Assembly (NCBI GenBank): GCA_012270965.1
Contig: JAAXHJ010000072.1
Coordinates: 1 to 35,445 of the forward strand
Source of the DNA: Candidatus Palauibacter poriticola
GTDB lineage: Bacteria > Gemmatimonadota > Gemmatimonadetes > Palauibacterales > Palauibacteraceae
Reading direction: 5' to 3'
DNA: 35,445 bases
In this document: positions 1 through 8,640 of the stretch, piece after piece
How the letters are laid out: the number at the start of each line of letters is the position of its first letter
Numbering within the stretch: the stretch's first letter is position 1
The notes under the pieces: model-generated
The model's input: only the letters and a program-made list of their open reading frames with translations
Database searches by the model: none
Told to the model about the DNA's origin: nothing
Made by a program: the position numbers and the translations under genes

Positions 1-54
1 CCGAAGGGGCTCGGAGACGCGAAAAACGGGCGTTTCGGGCCCGCGACCCCCCGT

Positions 55-75
55 ATCCGTCCCGCCGGGACGGAT
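55..75. repeat. Perfect 9-bp inverted repeat (hairpin) just downstream of the transposase stop
   Basis: ATCCGTCCC (55-63) and GGGACGGAT (67-75) are perfectly complementary with a 3-base loop, 18 bases beyond the transposase stop codon. No T-run follows on either strand, so it is not a classical intrinsic terminator. It may be a structure internal to the IS that limits read-through; this is inference. Confidence 0.5.
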
Positions 76-93
76 GTCTCCCGCCGCGGCCTC

Positions 94-1044
94 CTACGCG
101 GTCTCATAACGACCCGCGATCAGCAGGTTCGAGAAGCCCAGAAGCAGCGCGATCCGCTCGGTGTTCTTCGCCAGCCCCCGGTAGCGAACCTTCCGGTAGC
201 CGAAGTGCCGCTTCAGGTACAGGAACGGGTGCTCCCCCTTGGCCCGCACCCAGGCCTTCGCCCGCTCCCGCCGCCACTCGGCCCCCTCCGGATCCAGCAG
301 GCGGCGCCGGCCCGGAGCCATCGCCACCGTCCACCTCACCTCCCGGCCGCCCGTCTCCACCCAGCGCTCGATCCCCCGGTAGCCCGAGTCTCCCCACACC
401 TCCTCCTCGCCCCCGCGCGGCAGAGCCGCCGCCTCCCTCGGGTCGTGCGTGTTCGCCGGCGTCGTCCGCACGCCGTGCGTCAGACCCGTCTCCGAGTCCA
501 CCCCGATGTGCGCCTTCATCCCGAAGTGCCACTCGTTGCCCTTCCTCGTCCGGTGCATCTCCGGATCCCGCGCCCCCTCCCGGTTCCGCGTCGACGACGG
601 CGCCGCGATGATCGTCGCGTCCACGATCGTCCCCCGCCGAACCCGGTAGCCACGCCCCGCAAGGTGCGCGTTGATCTCCTCGAACAGCCCCCGCCCCAGC
701 CCGCGGCGCTCCAGCAGATGCCGGAAGTTCAAAATCGTCGTCTCGTCCGGGATCGGGCCCGTCAGCCGAAGCCCCGCGAACCGGCGCACCGACTCCACCT
801 CGTACAGCATGTCCTCCATGCCCGGATCGCTCATGTCGTGGAACAGCTGCACGCAGTGGATCCTGAGCATCACCGACAACGGATACGGCCGCCGGCCGCG
901 GCCCGCCTTCGGATGGAACGGCCGGATCCGCGCCTCCAGACGCTCCCACGGGATCAGCCCGTCCATCCGCTCCAGGAAGACCTCCCGGCGCGTCCTCCGC
1001 TTCCTCCCCTCGTACTCCACGTCCGAGAACGTCACCTGCTCCAT
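94..1044 (-). CDS. IS5-family transposase (DDE)
   Basis: Transposase of about 316 aa that would cut and join the ends of the surrounding element. A DDE triad is visible: D in [11 protein letters not shown] in VWGDSGYRG and E in KGEHPF. The C-terminal [12 protein letters not shown] stretch matches the Y-R-E-K region of the IS5 group. The N-terminal part ([14 protein letters not shown], then [13 protein letters not shown]) is the usual DUF772-like domain. I chose ATG 1044 because GGAGGTG lies seven bases upstream (1051-1057). A GTG at 1095 would add 17 residues without a better ribosome site. Length is normal for IS5 (about 310-330 aa) and no stop or frameshift is seen, so it may be active. Confidence 0.88.
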   Translation of the reverse strand: MEQVTFSDVEYEGRKRRTRREVFLERMDGLIPWERLEARIRPFHPKAGRGRRPYPLSVMLRIHCVQLFHDMSDPGMEDMLYEVESVRRFAGLRLTGPIPDETTILNFRHLLERRGLGRGLFEEINAHLAGRGYRVRRGTIVDATIIAAPSSTRNREGARDPEMHRTRKGNEWHFGMKAHIGVDSETGLTHGVRTTPANTHDPREAAALPRGGEEEVWGDSGYRGIERWVETGGREVRWTVAMAPGRRRLLDPEGAEWRRERAKAWVRAKGEHPFLYLKRHFGYRKVRYRGLAKNTERIALLLGFSNLLIAGRYETA

Positions 1045-1050
1045 CGCCCC

Positions 1051-1057
1051 CACCTCC
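1051..1057 (-). promoter_or_regulatory. Shine-Dalgarno site of the IS5 transposase
   Basis: GGAGGTG on the minus strand, six to seven bases before ATG 1044. It fixes the start codon and argues against the longer GTG start at 1095. Confidence 0.6.
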
Positions 1058-1133
1058 GAATCCGCATGGTCCGAACCGCCGCTCAACTCCGACACTCCAT
1101 CAATCTGGCGGGGGCGACTTGTTCAGACCATCC

Positions 1134-2192
1134 CTAGTAGTGGACTATCTCGGGCTCGCGCACGAACTCAAACGCGCTCTCGCGACCTACACCGAGAGCG
1201 GCGGCACCGGCAGGACCACGCTGGACCAGTCCGAGGCGGTCGCCGTGATGCTGGAGAAGTACGAGGTGTGCCGGGGTCTGTTCCACGGCTTCGACTACTC
1301 GCGGTGGATCGACGGCACGCCCGCCGAACGCACGAGTCTGCTTCCGGCGGCGCAGGAGCACATCCTCGCGCAGAAGAACGGCAAGGAACGCTGTTTGCGG
1401 GCCGTGCGCGAACTCTCCCGGGCGTTCGCGCTCGCCGTCCCCCACGACGAGGCGATACGGATCCGGGACGACGTGGCGTTCTTCCAGGCCGTCCGGTCGG
1501 TGCTGGCCAAGCGCGCCGCCGGGGAGGCGCGCACCGAGGAGCAGTTGGACATGGTCATCCGACAGATCGTCTCACGGGCCGTCGCCTCCGAAGGCGTCGT
1601 GGACATATTCGCCGCAGCCGGTCTTGAGAAGCCCGACATTTCGATCCTGTCCGAGGAGTTCCTGGCCGAAGTGCGGGGCATGAAGCGGCGGAACCTCGCG
1701 GTCGAACTGCTGCGGAAGCTGCTGAAGGGAGAACTGGCGGTCCGAAGGCGACGGAACGTCGTACAAGCGCGATCCTTCGCCAAGATGCTCGATCAAACGG
1801 TCCGCCGCTACGCGAACCGTGCCATCGAAGCCGCGCAGGTGATCGAGGAACTGATTCAGCTTGCCCGCGAGATGCGCGAAGCGAACGCCCGTGGAGAGGC
1901 GCTGGGGCTCTCGGAGGACGAACTGGCCTTCTATGATGCACTCGCGACGAATGACAACGCCGTGCAGGTGCTCGGCGACGAGACGCTGCGCGACATCGCA
2001 CGTGAACTGGTCGAGACGGTCCGGAACAACGTCAAGATCGACTGGACGCTTCGCGAGAACGTGCGCGCCAACCTGCGGCGGCTCGTCAAGCGCATCCTCC
2101 GCAAGCACGGCTACCCGCCCGACAAGCAGGAGAAGGCCACCCGAACGGTGCTTGAGCAGGCGGAGGTGCTGTCCGAGGGGTGGGCGGCATGA
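1134..2192 (+). pseudogene. hsdR: Type I restriction enzyme R subunit, C-terminal remnant truncated by the IS5 element
   Basis: The 350-odd residues match the C-terminal end of HsdR (DUF3387-type, the part following the helicase motor). Recognisable stretches are [20 protein letters not shown] at the start and [19 protein letters not shown], then [16 protein letters not shown], near the end. In intact HsdR the nuclease and DEAD-box ATPase domains precede this; here they are absent, because the IS5 terminus abuts the frame at CTA-GTA-GTG-GAC (1134 on). The open frame runs 15 bases back into the IS to a TTG at 1119, so a C-terminal fragment could be made, but it would lack cleavage and translocation activity. 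The missing N-terminal half and hsdM/hsdS should lie to the left of the window. Confidence 0.85.
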
Positions 2193-2271
2193 GGCCCGGT
2201 TACTGGCACCGATCGCAGTTTTGCCAACCTGCCGTCTCGGGTCGTTCTCCACCTCAACGCTTGGCGGTGGC

Positions 2272-3087
2272 ATGATGAATGACCCGCAGGTCCAGGCGCT
2301 GATCTACCGGATCGAGCACGACGACTCGGTCGACTACAGCAACGCGAGGCCAGATAGTTGGGACATGGATGAATTCCGCGTCTCAGCCGACGGTTTGCAG
2401 GTACGTTTCGACCTCCACGAACACCACGCGAACGAGAAGGATGCCAGAGAAGCGATCGCTGAGTACATTCGTGCGTGGGAGTTTCGTGCGCAGCTTAAGC
2501 ACGGCCCAAACGGATTCAGTTTGCGATTCGAGGAAGCGGTTGTCGTGGATCGGAATCCGGACCCCGTGGACTGGAATCACGTCCCCTTGAGAGCCTCGGG
2601 GCGAGGGGGACGTGAGACCGCCGGTGGACGCCTCACCGTGACATCGAAACCGGACAGCTATCCCAGCCCGTCAGCAGATATCGTACTGTCCGCAGATGCG
2701 GAGTCGATGCATCGCCGATACATGGGCTATCGCACGCAGCGCGAACCCCTACCGGGCATGGCATTCTTTTGTCTCTCGGTGTTGGAGGATCCCGAGGAAC
2801 GTTCGAAAGAGCGGGTTTCCCGCAAACGCAAGGCCGCAGCGCAGAGACTCAATGTTGATGAGGATGTGCTTGCTAAGGTCGGGCACCTCTCCTCCACGAG
2901 CGGGGGGACTGAGGCGAGAAAACGCGAGGGTATTGACAAGCCACTGGGCTCTCTGGAGCGGCGTTTTCTTGAAGCCGCGATCAAGCGCCTGATCCTGCGT
3001 GTAGCAGAGCGAGCCGCCATACCAGGAGGTGATCTTGCACAGATAAAGGCTGTCGGATCTTCCCTCTTTGCCGGAGCCTCCCGATGA
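2272..3087 (+). CDS. Hypothetical protein downstream of hsdR
   Basis: Unrecognised 271-aa soluble protein. No signal peptide, membrane helix or catalytic motif is visible. The N-terminal half is acidic and mixed in character. The C-terminal half has a basic helix (ERVSRKRKAAAQRL), then SSTSGGTEARKREG and a predicted helical tail (RRFLEAAIKRLILRVAE). It starts with tandem ATGs at 2272 and 2275 behind a weak GGCGGTGG. It lies 79 bases after the hsdR stop on the same strand, so the two may have been co-transcribed. G+C and codon use look lower than in the chromosomal genes to the right, in keeping with an imported island. Function unknown; an accessory role in the restriction locus is only a guess. 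Confidence 0.6.
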   Translation: MMNDPQVQALIYRIEHDDSVDYSNARPDSWDMDEFRVSADGLQVRFDLHEHHANEKDAREAIAEYIRAWEFRAQLKHGPNGFSLRFEEAVVVDRNPDPVDWNHVPLRASGRGGRETAGGRLTVTSKPDSYPSPSADIVLSADAESMHRRYMGYRTQREPLPGMAFFCLSVLEDPEERSKERVSRKRKAAAQRLNVDEDVLAKVGHLSSTSGGTEARKREGIDKPLGSLERRFLEAAIKRLILRVAERAAIPGGDLAQIKAVGSSLFAGASR

Positions 3088-3346
3088 TCCGGACGTGCCT
3101 TCGCGCTGAGGTTCGCGTGACCGGCATTCCCGCCATCTCATGGCGATTCTCCCGCAATCCGCACACGGCAGGATTAGGTGCGGCCGAACAACAAAGAACG
3201 CAGATCGTGCAGTCCCAATTAGACTTACGTGATCTCCTGCCGGGATATTGGCCGTTGGCCGTCCGCCTACGCGGCGCTCCCGGCGATGCCGATCCGAGCC
3301 TCTCAACCATACTCGAACATCCGACCCTCTCGCAGGAGCTGGCCCC

Positions 3347-4273
3347 ATGCGACGATCCCTGCCCGTCTTCCTGTTCCTCGCCCTCGCTCCCGCGGCGGCC
3401 GCGCAGACGAACCCGCTGTGGACGCAGGAGAAGGTGAAGAACTACCTGCCGCACATGACCGTGCCGGAAGTGCGCGACTTTCTCGCACGCAGCGACATGG
3501 TCTTGATCCCGGTCGCGGCGCTGGAACAGCACGGCAACCACCTGCCGATCGGCACCGACTACCTGAACGGGGTCGAGCAGGCGAAGCTCGTGGCGCAGCG
3601 GGCCGACGTCCTCGTGGCTCCGATCCTCCTGCCGGGACAGTCTCCGTATCACATGGGGTTCGAGGGGACGATCACGCTGCCCTCGACGCTGATCCAGGAG
3701 GTCTACGTCGAGGCGGTGAGGAGTCTGATCGCGCACGGCTTCCAGCGCTTCCTGATCCTGAACGCGCACGGAGGGAACCGGGCCATCACGACGTTCATCG
3801 TGGACCGCATCAACCAGGAGACTGCGGGGATCGCGGTGGACCTGGGCGCCGTGTCGGGGCCGTTCCGGGATCGGGACCGGATGGCCTCCGTTCCGACGCC
3901 CCCGCCGGACGAACTCGACCGTCACGGCGGGACGCCCGAGACCTCGAGTTCGCTCTATCTCATGCCGACGCTGGTGGACATCGATGCGGCGGTCCCGGCG
4001 GAGGTCACGCTGCCGACCCACCTGGAGGCGATGCTCCCGGACGTGCTGGCCGGCGACCCGGCGGCGCTCGCCGTGTTCCTCGCCGAGGGGCTCAAGGACG
4101 AGTCGACCGGCAAGGGCACCTCGTCCGCGGAGATGTCGTCCACGGGCGTGTGGGGCACGCGCCATCCGGCCGAAGCCACGACCGAACGCGGCCGCATCGC
4201 CACCGAGATCTTCGTCGACGCGGCGGTGGCCTTCATCGAACGCTGGAACGAACTCCGCCCCCCCGGTTCCTGA
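3347..4273 (+). CDS. Secreted creatininase-family amidohydrolase
   Basis: 308-aa member of the creatininase family (metal-dependent amide hydrolases, including creatinine amidohydrolase and MftE-like peptidases). It begins with a signal peptide (MRRSLPVFLFLALAPAAAAQ, cleavage likely after AAA-Q), so it should act in the periplasm or outside. Family motifs in order: EQHGNHLPIGTD (metal-binding His and Asp), NAHGGN, and DRHGGTPETS, where the family normally has HAGExETS. The start is ATG 3347 with AGGAG at 3334-3338. It is monocistronic: convergent with the VKOR gene 15 bases away and preceded by about 260 bases of non-coding DNA (3088-3346) in which I see no RNA gene or repeat. The substrate cannot be told from the sequence. 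Confidence 0.85.
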   Translation: MRRSLPVFLFLALAPAAAAQTNPLWTQEKVKNYLPHMTVPEVRDFLARSDMVLIPVAALEQHGNHLPIGTDYLNGVEQAKLVAQRADVLVAPILLPGQSPYHMGFEGTITLPSTLIQEVYVEAVRSLIAHGFQRFLILNAHGGNRAITTFIVDRINQETAGIAVDLGAVSGPFRDRDRMASVPTPPPDELDRHGGTPETSSSLYLMPTLVDIDAAVPAEVTLPTHLEAMLPDVLAGDPAALAVFLAEGLKDESTGKGTSSAEMSSTGVWGTRHPAEATTERGRIATEIFVDAAVAFIERWNELRPPGS

Positions 4274-4288
4274 CCCGGCGGGTGCGCG

Positions 4289-4729
4289 TCACCCCGAGCG
4301 GCGGAGGGCGCGGAACTCGGGGAGGGTGAGGAGGAAGATCGCCGCCGTGATGACGGCGCTTCCCACGCACCAGCGGCAGATGGCGTGGATGACCCAGAGT
4401 TCGAGCGCCGTTAGGTAGATCGTGAAGGCGAGTCCGCCCAGGGCGAGCACGGCTAGCACGCGCGGGATCCACCCGGCGGCGCCGATGCCGTCCCGGGTTC
4501 CCTGCATCGAGACGGCGAACACGGCCGCGTACCAGCCCACGCCCCAGCCGGCCACGGGGAATCCGAGGAAGCGGGCCCAGCGCGACCCCTGCACGAGATC
4601 GCATCCGCCGCCCGCGCCGCACGCAAGTTCGCCGTAGTAGCCGAGCGCGTAGAGGAAGAGGTAGGTGGAGAGGAAGACACCGGCCAGCGCCAGGAGCGCG
4701 ATCCCCCGGCGCCGGTTCAGTTCACTCAT
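4289..4729 (-). CDS. Vitamin K epoxide reductase (VKOR) family protein
   Basis: 146-aa integral membrane protein that, in this family, passes electrons from DsbA-type thiol oxidases to quinones, allowing disulfide formation. Four hydrophobic segments are visible (about 8-30, 55-75, 88-108 and 120-136). The catalytic pair is C118-R-W-C121 and the loop cysteines are C37 and C43 (ELACGAGGGC). No thioredoxin domain is fused; its partner is the DsbA-like protein encoded directly upstream, with only three bases between stop and start. It is the last gene of the gyrA operon. It replaces DsbB, which is common in bacteria outside the proteobacteria. Confidence 0.88.
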   Translation of the reverse strand: MSELNRRRGIALLALAGVFLSTYLFLYALGYYGELACGAGGGCDLVQGSRWARFLGFPVAGWGVGWYAAVFAVSMQGTRDGIGAAGWIPRVLAVLALGGLAFTIYLTALELWVIHAICRWCVGSAVITAAIFLLTLPEFRALRRSG

Positions 4730-4732
4730 GAG

Positions 4733-5497
4733 TTACGGCGCTCCCTGACCGCTCTCCGAGGCATCGCTCCCGGAGGAGAGCGCCTCGATCCGGGCTTGGA
4801 TGAGACCCTCGATGTGCGTGTAAGGTTCCACGCCCGCGAGGTTCACTTGCACCCCGTCAACGAAGAGAGTGGGCGTGGAGTTCACTCCGCGCGACACGCC
4901 GAACTGGTGCGACTTGGCGATATCCTCGAGGGGGCGGCGCTCGCGCATGCAGGCGTTCCAGGCATCGGCGTCGACGCCGGCCTGACTCGCGATCTCCGCG
5001 ATGGCGTCGCCGGGGTCAGCGAGCTGATACCAGCGCGTCTGGCGAGCAAGGATGAGGTCGTGCACCGGCCAGTAGAGTCCCTGCTCACCCGCGCAGCGCG
5101 CGGCCAGCGAGGCCGCGACGGAGTTGGGGAAACCGACCATGTAATCGTACGAGACCCAACGCACGGGGGCGTTCGAGGTCTCGACGTAGTTCTGGCGCAG
5201 CAGCTTGCCGGCGAAGCCCGCGAAGGTCGCGCAGTGGGGGCAGGAGGGGTCGTAGAACTCCTCAATCGTGATCGGCGCCGATTCGGGCCCGATCGCGACG
5301 CCGACGGAGGGATCGGCCTCGGCCTCGGCCAGGACCTCGAGAAGGTCCGGGTGTGTCGCGGGCGGACCCGAGCCGCCCTGTCCGTCTCCGACGAAGAGCA
5401 AGTACCCGCCGACGGCCACGATGGCGACCAGAGCGATCGGGAACCACCTGTTCTTGCGCGCCGGAGCGCTCGTCTGCTGTGCCATCTTCCTTGCCAT
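4733..5497 (-). CDS. Membrane-anchored DsbA-like thiol oxidoreductase
   Basis: 254-aa thioredoxin-fold protein of the DsbA/DsbG group that introduces or isomerises disulfides in exported proteins. A basic N-terminus and one hydrophobic helix (about 20-36) should anchor it with the thioredoxin domain outside. The active site is C86-P-H-C89 (EEFYDPSCPHC), and the cis-proline loop is NSTPTLFVDG. It starts at ATG 5497 with GGGAG eight bases upstream. Its re-oxidising partner is the VKOR gene three bases downstream. The CPHC active site is the one typical of oxidising DsbA enzymes. Confidence 0.88.
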   Translation of the reverse strand: MARKMAQQTSAPARKNRWFPIALVAIVAVGGYLLFVGDGQGGSGPPATHPDLLEVLAEAEADPSVGVAIGPESAPITIEEFYDPSCPHCATFAGFAGKLLRQNYVETSNAPVRWVSYDYMVGFPNSVAASLAARCAGEQGLYWPVHDLILARQTRWYQLADPGDAIAEIASQAGVDADAWNACMRERRPLEDIAKSHQFGVSRGVNSTPTLFVDGVQVNLAGVEPYTHIEGLIQARIEALSSGSDASESGQGAP

Positions 5498-5522
5498 CCG
5501 TCGTACTCCCTGTCGTTAGCAG

Positions 5523-6938
5523 CTAAATCAGGTCGCGGGCCAGCCAGGCCAGCGCGGCGCCGACGAAGAACGCCACTACCGCGAGAATCGCCCATCGGCC
5601 CCGCTTCGACAAGCGTCGGGCGCGAAGGGCTGCCAGCGCCCTGAGGCCCGGGATCATGCGATCGGACCACAGCGATCCGGTTTCGAGGAGCGCCGCGGCG
5701 GCCGCGGAAACGTACGCCCGGTCGAGCTTCGTCACCTCGTCCGTCCAAGCCCGGATCGCCTCCTCGACGCTCGCCTCCTCCGCTTCCGGCGGGGCGAGGT
5801 CGCGCGCGTGCAACTGCTGCAGGAGGAGCTGCTGCCGGGCCAGCGCCGCGTCGAACGCCGGCTTCACGGCGTCGATGTGCTTGGACATCGCCTCCCGCAG
5901 GGCGGGTTCCTCCACCGCGGCCAGCGCCTTCTCGCCCTTGTCCCGGCCGAGCCGCTTGGTCCTGACGACCGCCTCCACTTCGGCCGAGTACACTCGTACC
6001 ACCTCTTCCGCGACGCCGCGAAACGCGGCACCCGCGTCCTGCCGAAGCTGCTCCGCGTCCATGGCCTGAACGGCACCGGCGACGGAGTCGGCCTCGAGCG
6101 CGGCGGAGCGCCTCACCAGGAGCGGGCCCAGCGCGATCTCGCCGAGCGTTCGGAAGTGTCGCTCGAAATAGCGTCGATCGAAGCTCTCGCCGATCGAACG
6201 GTCGATCCGCACGCGGTCGACGGCCGCCCCGCACACCCGTTGCAGCGTGTCCGCGCCCACGGAAAAATCGGGCAGCCGCGCCCGCGGCGGGCGCGCGACT
6301 TCCCCCTTGTCGAACATCTCCAGAGCGTCGGCGGCGTCCGGCGGCGCCGGGACGGTGCCTGCCACCTGGAGGACGGCGCGGATTTCCTCCGGGAAGAGAT
6401 AGCGCATCTCGAAGGTCGCGTCCCCCTTGGCGAGTTCCAGGAGGGGGCGGCCATCACCCCGAGCGTCGGCGGTGGTCTCGGCCGCGTGCGCGGTCGGCCA
6501 GCTAAGGGTGTACTCGTGCTCTTCGGCGAAGAGGTGCAGTCCCCGCTTCGTGAACACCGCGAGGTAGAGTCCGTCGAGGGGCGCGTCGCCGATCGTGCCC
6601 GCGATCTCGGTGCCGGCGGTACACACGACGACGTCGGCGGCCAGCGGCCGGAGGAGGGACCGGCGGCCCGCCATGTCGCTACCCCGCTCCACGTTGCGCG
6701 CGAAATCCTCCAAGTCTCCGCTGTCCCCGAAGAAGGCGACGGTGTGCCGCCGGGCAAAGACGAGAATGAGGCCGGCCCGCCTCGAGACCCAGAACACGGA
6801 CGCGAGCGGGACCTGCCGGTCCTCGAAGTGAATCCCGGCCGCCGTGCAGACGACCGAGACCCGTGGCCGTACGGCTTCGCCCGCGAGGTGGACATCGAAT
6901 CGATACGCCTTTGGGTCGCGCTTCGGGATCCCGTTCAT
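5523..6938 (-). CDS. Tail-anchored protein with two possible PH-like modules, function unknown
   Basis: 471 aa. I do not recognise a named family. The first 90 residues (VSVVCTAAGIHFEDRQVPLA and the strands after it) and residues about 95-190 (DGLYLAVFTKRGLHLFAEEH) read as two beta-rich modules that resemble bacterial PH-like folds; this is a pattern judgement, not a match. Residues about 230-430 are helical and charged, including runs such as KHIDAVKPAFDAALARQQLLLQQL. A single hydrophobic segment at the extreme C-terminus (AILAVVAFFVGAALAWLARDLI), preceded by RRLSKRGR, should make it tail-anchored in the inner membrane with the body in the cytoplasm. ATG 6938 overlaps the stop of the HAD gene (ATGA), and dsbA follows after 25 bases, so it is translated within the gyrA operon. 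Confidence 0.75.
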   Translation of the reverse strand: MNGIPKRDPKAYRFDVHLAGEAVRPRVSVVCTAAGIHFEDRQVPLASVFWVSRRAGLILVFARRHTVAFFGDSGDLEDFARNVERGSDMAGRRSLLRPLAADVVVCTAGTEIAGTIGDAPLDGLYLAVFTKRGLHLFAEEHEYTLSWPTAHAAETTADARGDGRPLLELAKGDATFEMRYLFPEEIRAVLQVAGTVPAPPDAADALEMFDKGEVARPPRARLPDFSVGADTLQRVCGAAVDRVRIDRSIGESFDRRYFERHFRTLGEIALGPLLVRRSAALEADSVAGAVQAMDAEQLRQDAGAAFRGVAEEVVRVYSAEVEAVVRTKRLGRDKGEKALAAVEEPALREAMSKHIDAVKPAFDAALARQQLLLQQLHARDLAPPEAEEASVEEAIRAWTDEVTKLDRAYVSAAAAALLETGSLWSDRMIPGLRALAALRARRLSKRGRWAILAVVAFFVGAALAWLARDLI

Positions 6939-7642
6939 GCGCTTGCCAAGGCCGACATCACCCGGCGGGTGTCCCGGAGAGAGGGAAGCGCTTCATCGGC
7001 GCCGGCCCGGCGAAGATCCTCCACGGAGAAGCGTCCCGTGGCCACGCCGAGCACCAACAGGCCGGACCCGCGGGCACACTCGATGTCGTGCGGGGTGTCC
7101 CCGATGATCCAGGTGCGGCCGGGGTCGTACCGCGTTCTCGTATGGCGGAAGGCCCGCTCGATCGCGATGGGCGGCAGGCGGTTCCGGTCCGCGTCGTCGC
7201 ACCCGAAGGCGCCGAACCCGAAGCGGCGCCAAAGTCCGACCGCCGAGAGTTTGCGTTCGGCGCCGGCGACGATGTTGCCCGTCAGGAGCCCGAGCGCCGC
7301 CCCCTCCGCTTCGAGCGCATCGAGGATCTCGGGGACGCCCGGCGTCGGGCGCATCCGTTCGCGCCGCTCGTCGATCGCGTCTTCCAGCCGGGCCGCGTAT
7401 GCGGGCCACAGCCGGTCGAACCCCGGCGTGATCTCGGGCTCGGACAAGCCTTCGGCGCGGAGGAGGGTGCGCACGATCTGCGGATCCGTCATGCCGTCGA
7501 AGGGGAGATCGTCGATGGGTCCGGGCGTCCCGTACACTTCGGTCATCGCGCCCTCGATGGCCGCGCGGCCGACCCCCGCCGCGTGCACCAGCGTCCCGTC
7601 GATGTCGAACAGTACGAGCTTGGCGGCTCCGTTCGTGGCCAT
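6935..7642 (-). CDS. HAD-superfamily hydrolase, phosphoglycolate phosphatase-like
   Basis: 235-aa phosphatase of the haloacid dehalogenase fold. Motif I is LFDIDGTL (nucleophile D13, acid/base D15), motif II is the Thr in LLTGN, and motif IV is WIIGDTPHDIECA. The helical cap between motifs I and II suits a subfamily I enzyme such as Gph, acting on small phosphorylated metabolites. The start is ATG 7642, which overlaps the stop of the dehydratase gene by one base (TGATG); a TTG one codon earlier (7645) is the less likely choice. Its place between a PLP dehydratase and an unknown membrane protein does not reveal the substrate. Confidence 0.85.
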   Translation of the reverse strand: MATNGAAKLVLFDIDGTLVHAAGVGRAAIEGAMTEVYGTPGPIDDLPFDGMTDPQIVRTLLRAEGLSEPEITPGFDRLWPAYAARLEDAIDERRERMRPTPGVPEILDALEAEGAALGLLTGNIVAGAERKLSAVGLWRRFGFGAFGCDDADRNRLPPIAIERAFRHTRTRYDPGRTWIIGDTPHDIECARGSGLLVLGVATGRFSVEDLRRAGADEALPSLRDTRRVMSALASA

Positions 7643-8640
7643 CAACCGCCGATCCAGTGCGCGAGGAGGGCGGGCTCGATGTTGCCGCCGGTCAGGATCG
7701 CCACCGTCTCTCCCCGCGCCGCGGGCTCAACCGCGCCACTGAGGAGCGCCGCCACCGTGGCCGCTCCGGAGGGCTCCACCACGAGCCTCAGGCCGAAGAG
7801 CCAGCACACGGCGTCCCGGATCGCCTCATCGTCGACCGTGACGACGCGATCCACGAGATCGCGGCAGTGGGCGAAGGTGAGGTCGCCGGGGCGTACCGGC
7901 TTGAGGCCGTCGGCGACCGTGGACACGCGGTCGAGCGTGACCGGCGCGCCGTGCTCGAGCGAGCTAAGCATCGAGGCCGCTCCCGCGGGTTCGACGCCGA
8001 TCACTGCGGCCTCCGGGCAGCGGCGCCTCACCACGGCCGCGACGCCCGACAGTTGCCCGCCGCCGCCGATCGGGGCCAGGACGATCCCCGGTGTCCGAGA
8101 GCCGAGCTGCTCGATGACCTCGAGCGCCACGGTCCCCTGTCCCGCGATGATGTCGGGGTCGTCGAACGGCGGCACCATCGTCCCGCCCAGTTCCCGCTGA
8201 ATCTGCTCGGCCCGCGCCTTGCGCTCGGCCGACGTCGTGCCCGCGTATTCCACCTCCGCCCCGAGGGCGACGGTCGCCTCGCGCTTCACGCCGGGTGCGT
8301 CGACCGGCATCACGATCCGCGCCGGCACGCCGAACGCCCGCGCAGACCACGCGACGGCCTGCGCGTGATTGCCCGACGAGTAGGTGAGGAGCCCGGCGGC
8401 CCGCTCCTCCGGCGAGAGCCGGCTCACGTAGTGGTAGGCGCCGCGCGCCTTGAAGGCGGAGACGCGCTGCAGGTTCTCGCATTTCAACCATACGGCGTCC
8501 GGCGCATCGGTCGTCCCGCGCCCCCCCGCCCGCGGGAACGGGGCCGGGATCAGCGGCGTGCGCCGAACCGCTCCGCGAATCCGTTCGTGCGCGGCCTCGA
8601 CATCGGCGAGCGAAACGAGGGTCGCGGTCGCGCCGGTCAC
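7642..8640 (-). CDS. PLP-dependent threonine/serine dehydratase (fold type II)
   Basis: 332-aa enzyme of the threonine dehydratase / serine racemase group, expected to deaminate threonine to 2-oxobutanoate or serine to pyruvate. The PLP lysine is K64 in SAFKARGA. The substrate loop is SSGNHAQ (88-94) and the phosphate-binding Gly loop is GGGGQLSG (192-199). There is no C-terminal ACT domain, so it is the short type, not the isoleucine-regulated biosynthetic IlvA. It starts with GTG 8640, overlapping the gyrA stop by four bases (GTGA), so it should be translated in fixed ratio with gyrA. Serine racemase activity cannot be excluded. Confidence 0.87.
   Translation of the reverse strand: MTGATATLVSLADVEAAHERIRGAVRRTPLIPAPFPRAGGRGTTDAPDAVWLKCENLQRVSAFKARGAYHYVSRLSPEERAAGLLTYSSGNHAQAVAWSARAFGVPARIVMPVDAPGVKREATVALGAEVEYAGTTSAERKARAEQIQRELGGTMVPPFDDPDIIAGQGTVALEVIEQLGSRTPGIVLAPIGGGGQLSGVAAVVRRRCPEAAVIGVEPAGAASMLSSLEHGAPVTLDRVSTVADGLKPVRPGDLTFAHCRDLVDRVVTVDDEAIRDAVCWLFGLRLVVEPSGAATVAALLSGAVEPAARGETVAILTGGNIEPALLAHWIGG

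Larger units (their letters stand above)
1..1133 (-). mobile_element. IS5-family insertion sequence, left end outside the window
   Basis: The element carries one transposase on the minus strand. Its right terminus is visible at about 1110-1133: read on the minus strand it begins GGATGGTCTGAACAAGTCGC, which resembles IS5-type terminal repeats. It is followed directly by CTAG (1134-1137), matching the short YTAR target sites duplicated by IS5-group elements. No matching left inverted repeat was found in bases 1-93, so the other end probably lies before the window. The element interrupts hsdR, whose reading frame resumes exactly at the CTAG. Confidence 0.75.

Noticed and set aside
68..93. GGATGTCTC as the left inverted repeat of the IS5 element
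   Set aside because: Only the first few bases match the right end, and no CTAG precedes it.
3280..3345. tRNA-like stretch (GTTCGAGT on the minus strand near 3310)
   Set aside because: The T-arm and acceptor stems do not pair and no anticodon arm can be drawn.
5808..7742. 644-aa plus-strand frame across the unknown, HAD and dehydratase genes
   Set aside because: It spans three overlapping minus-strand genes with clear motifs and shows none of its own.
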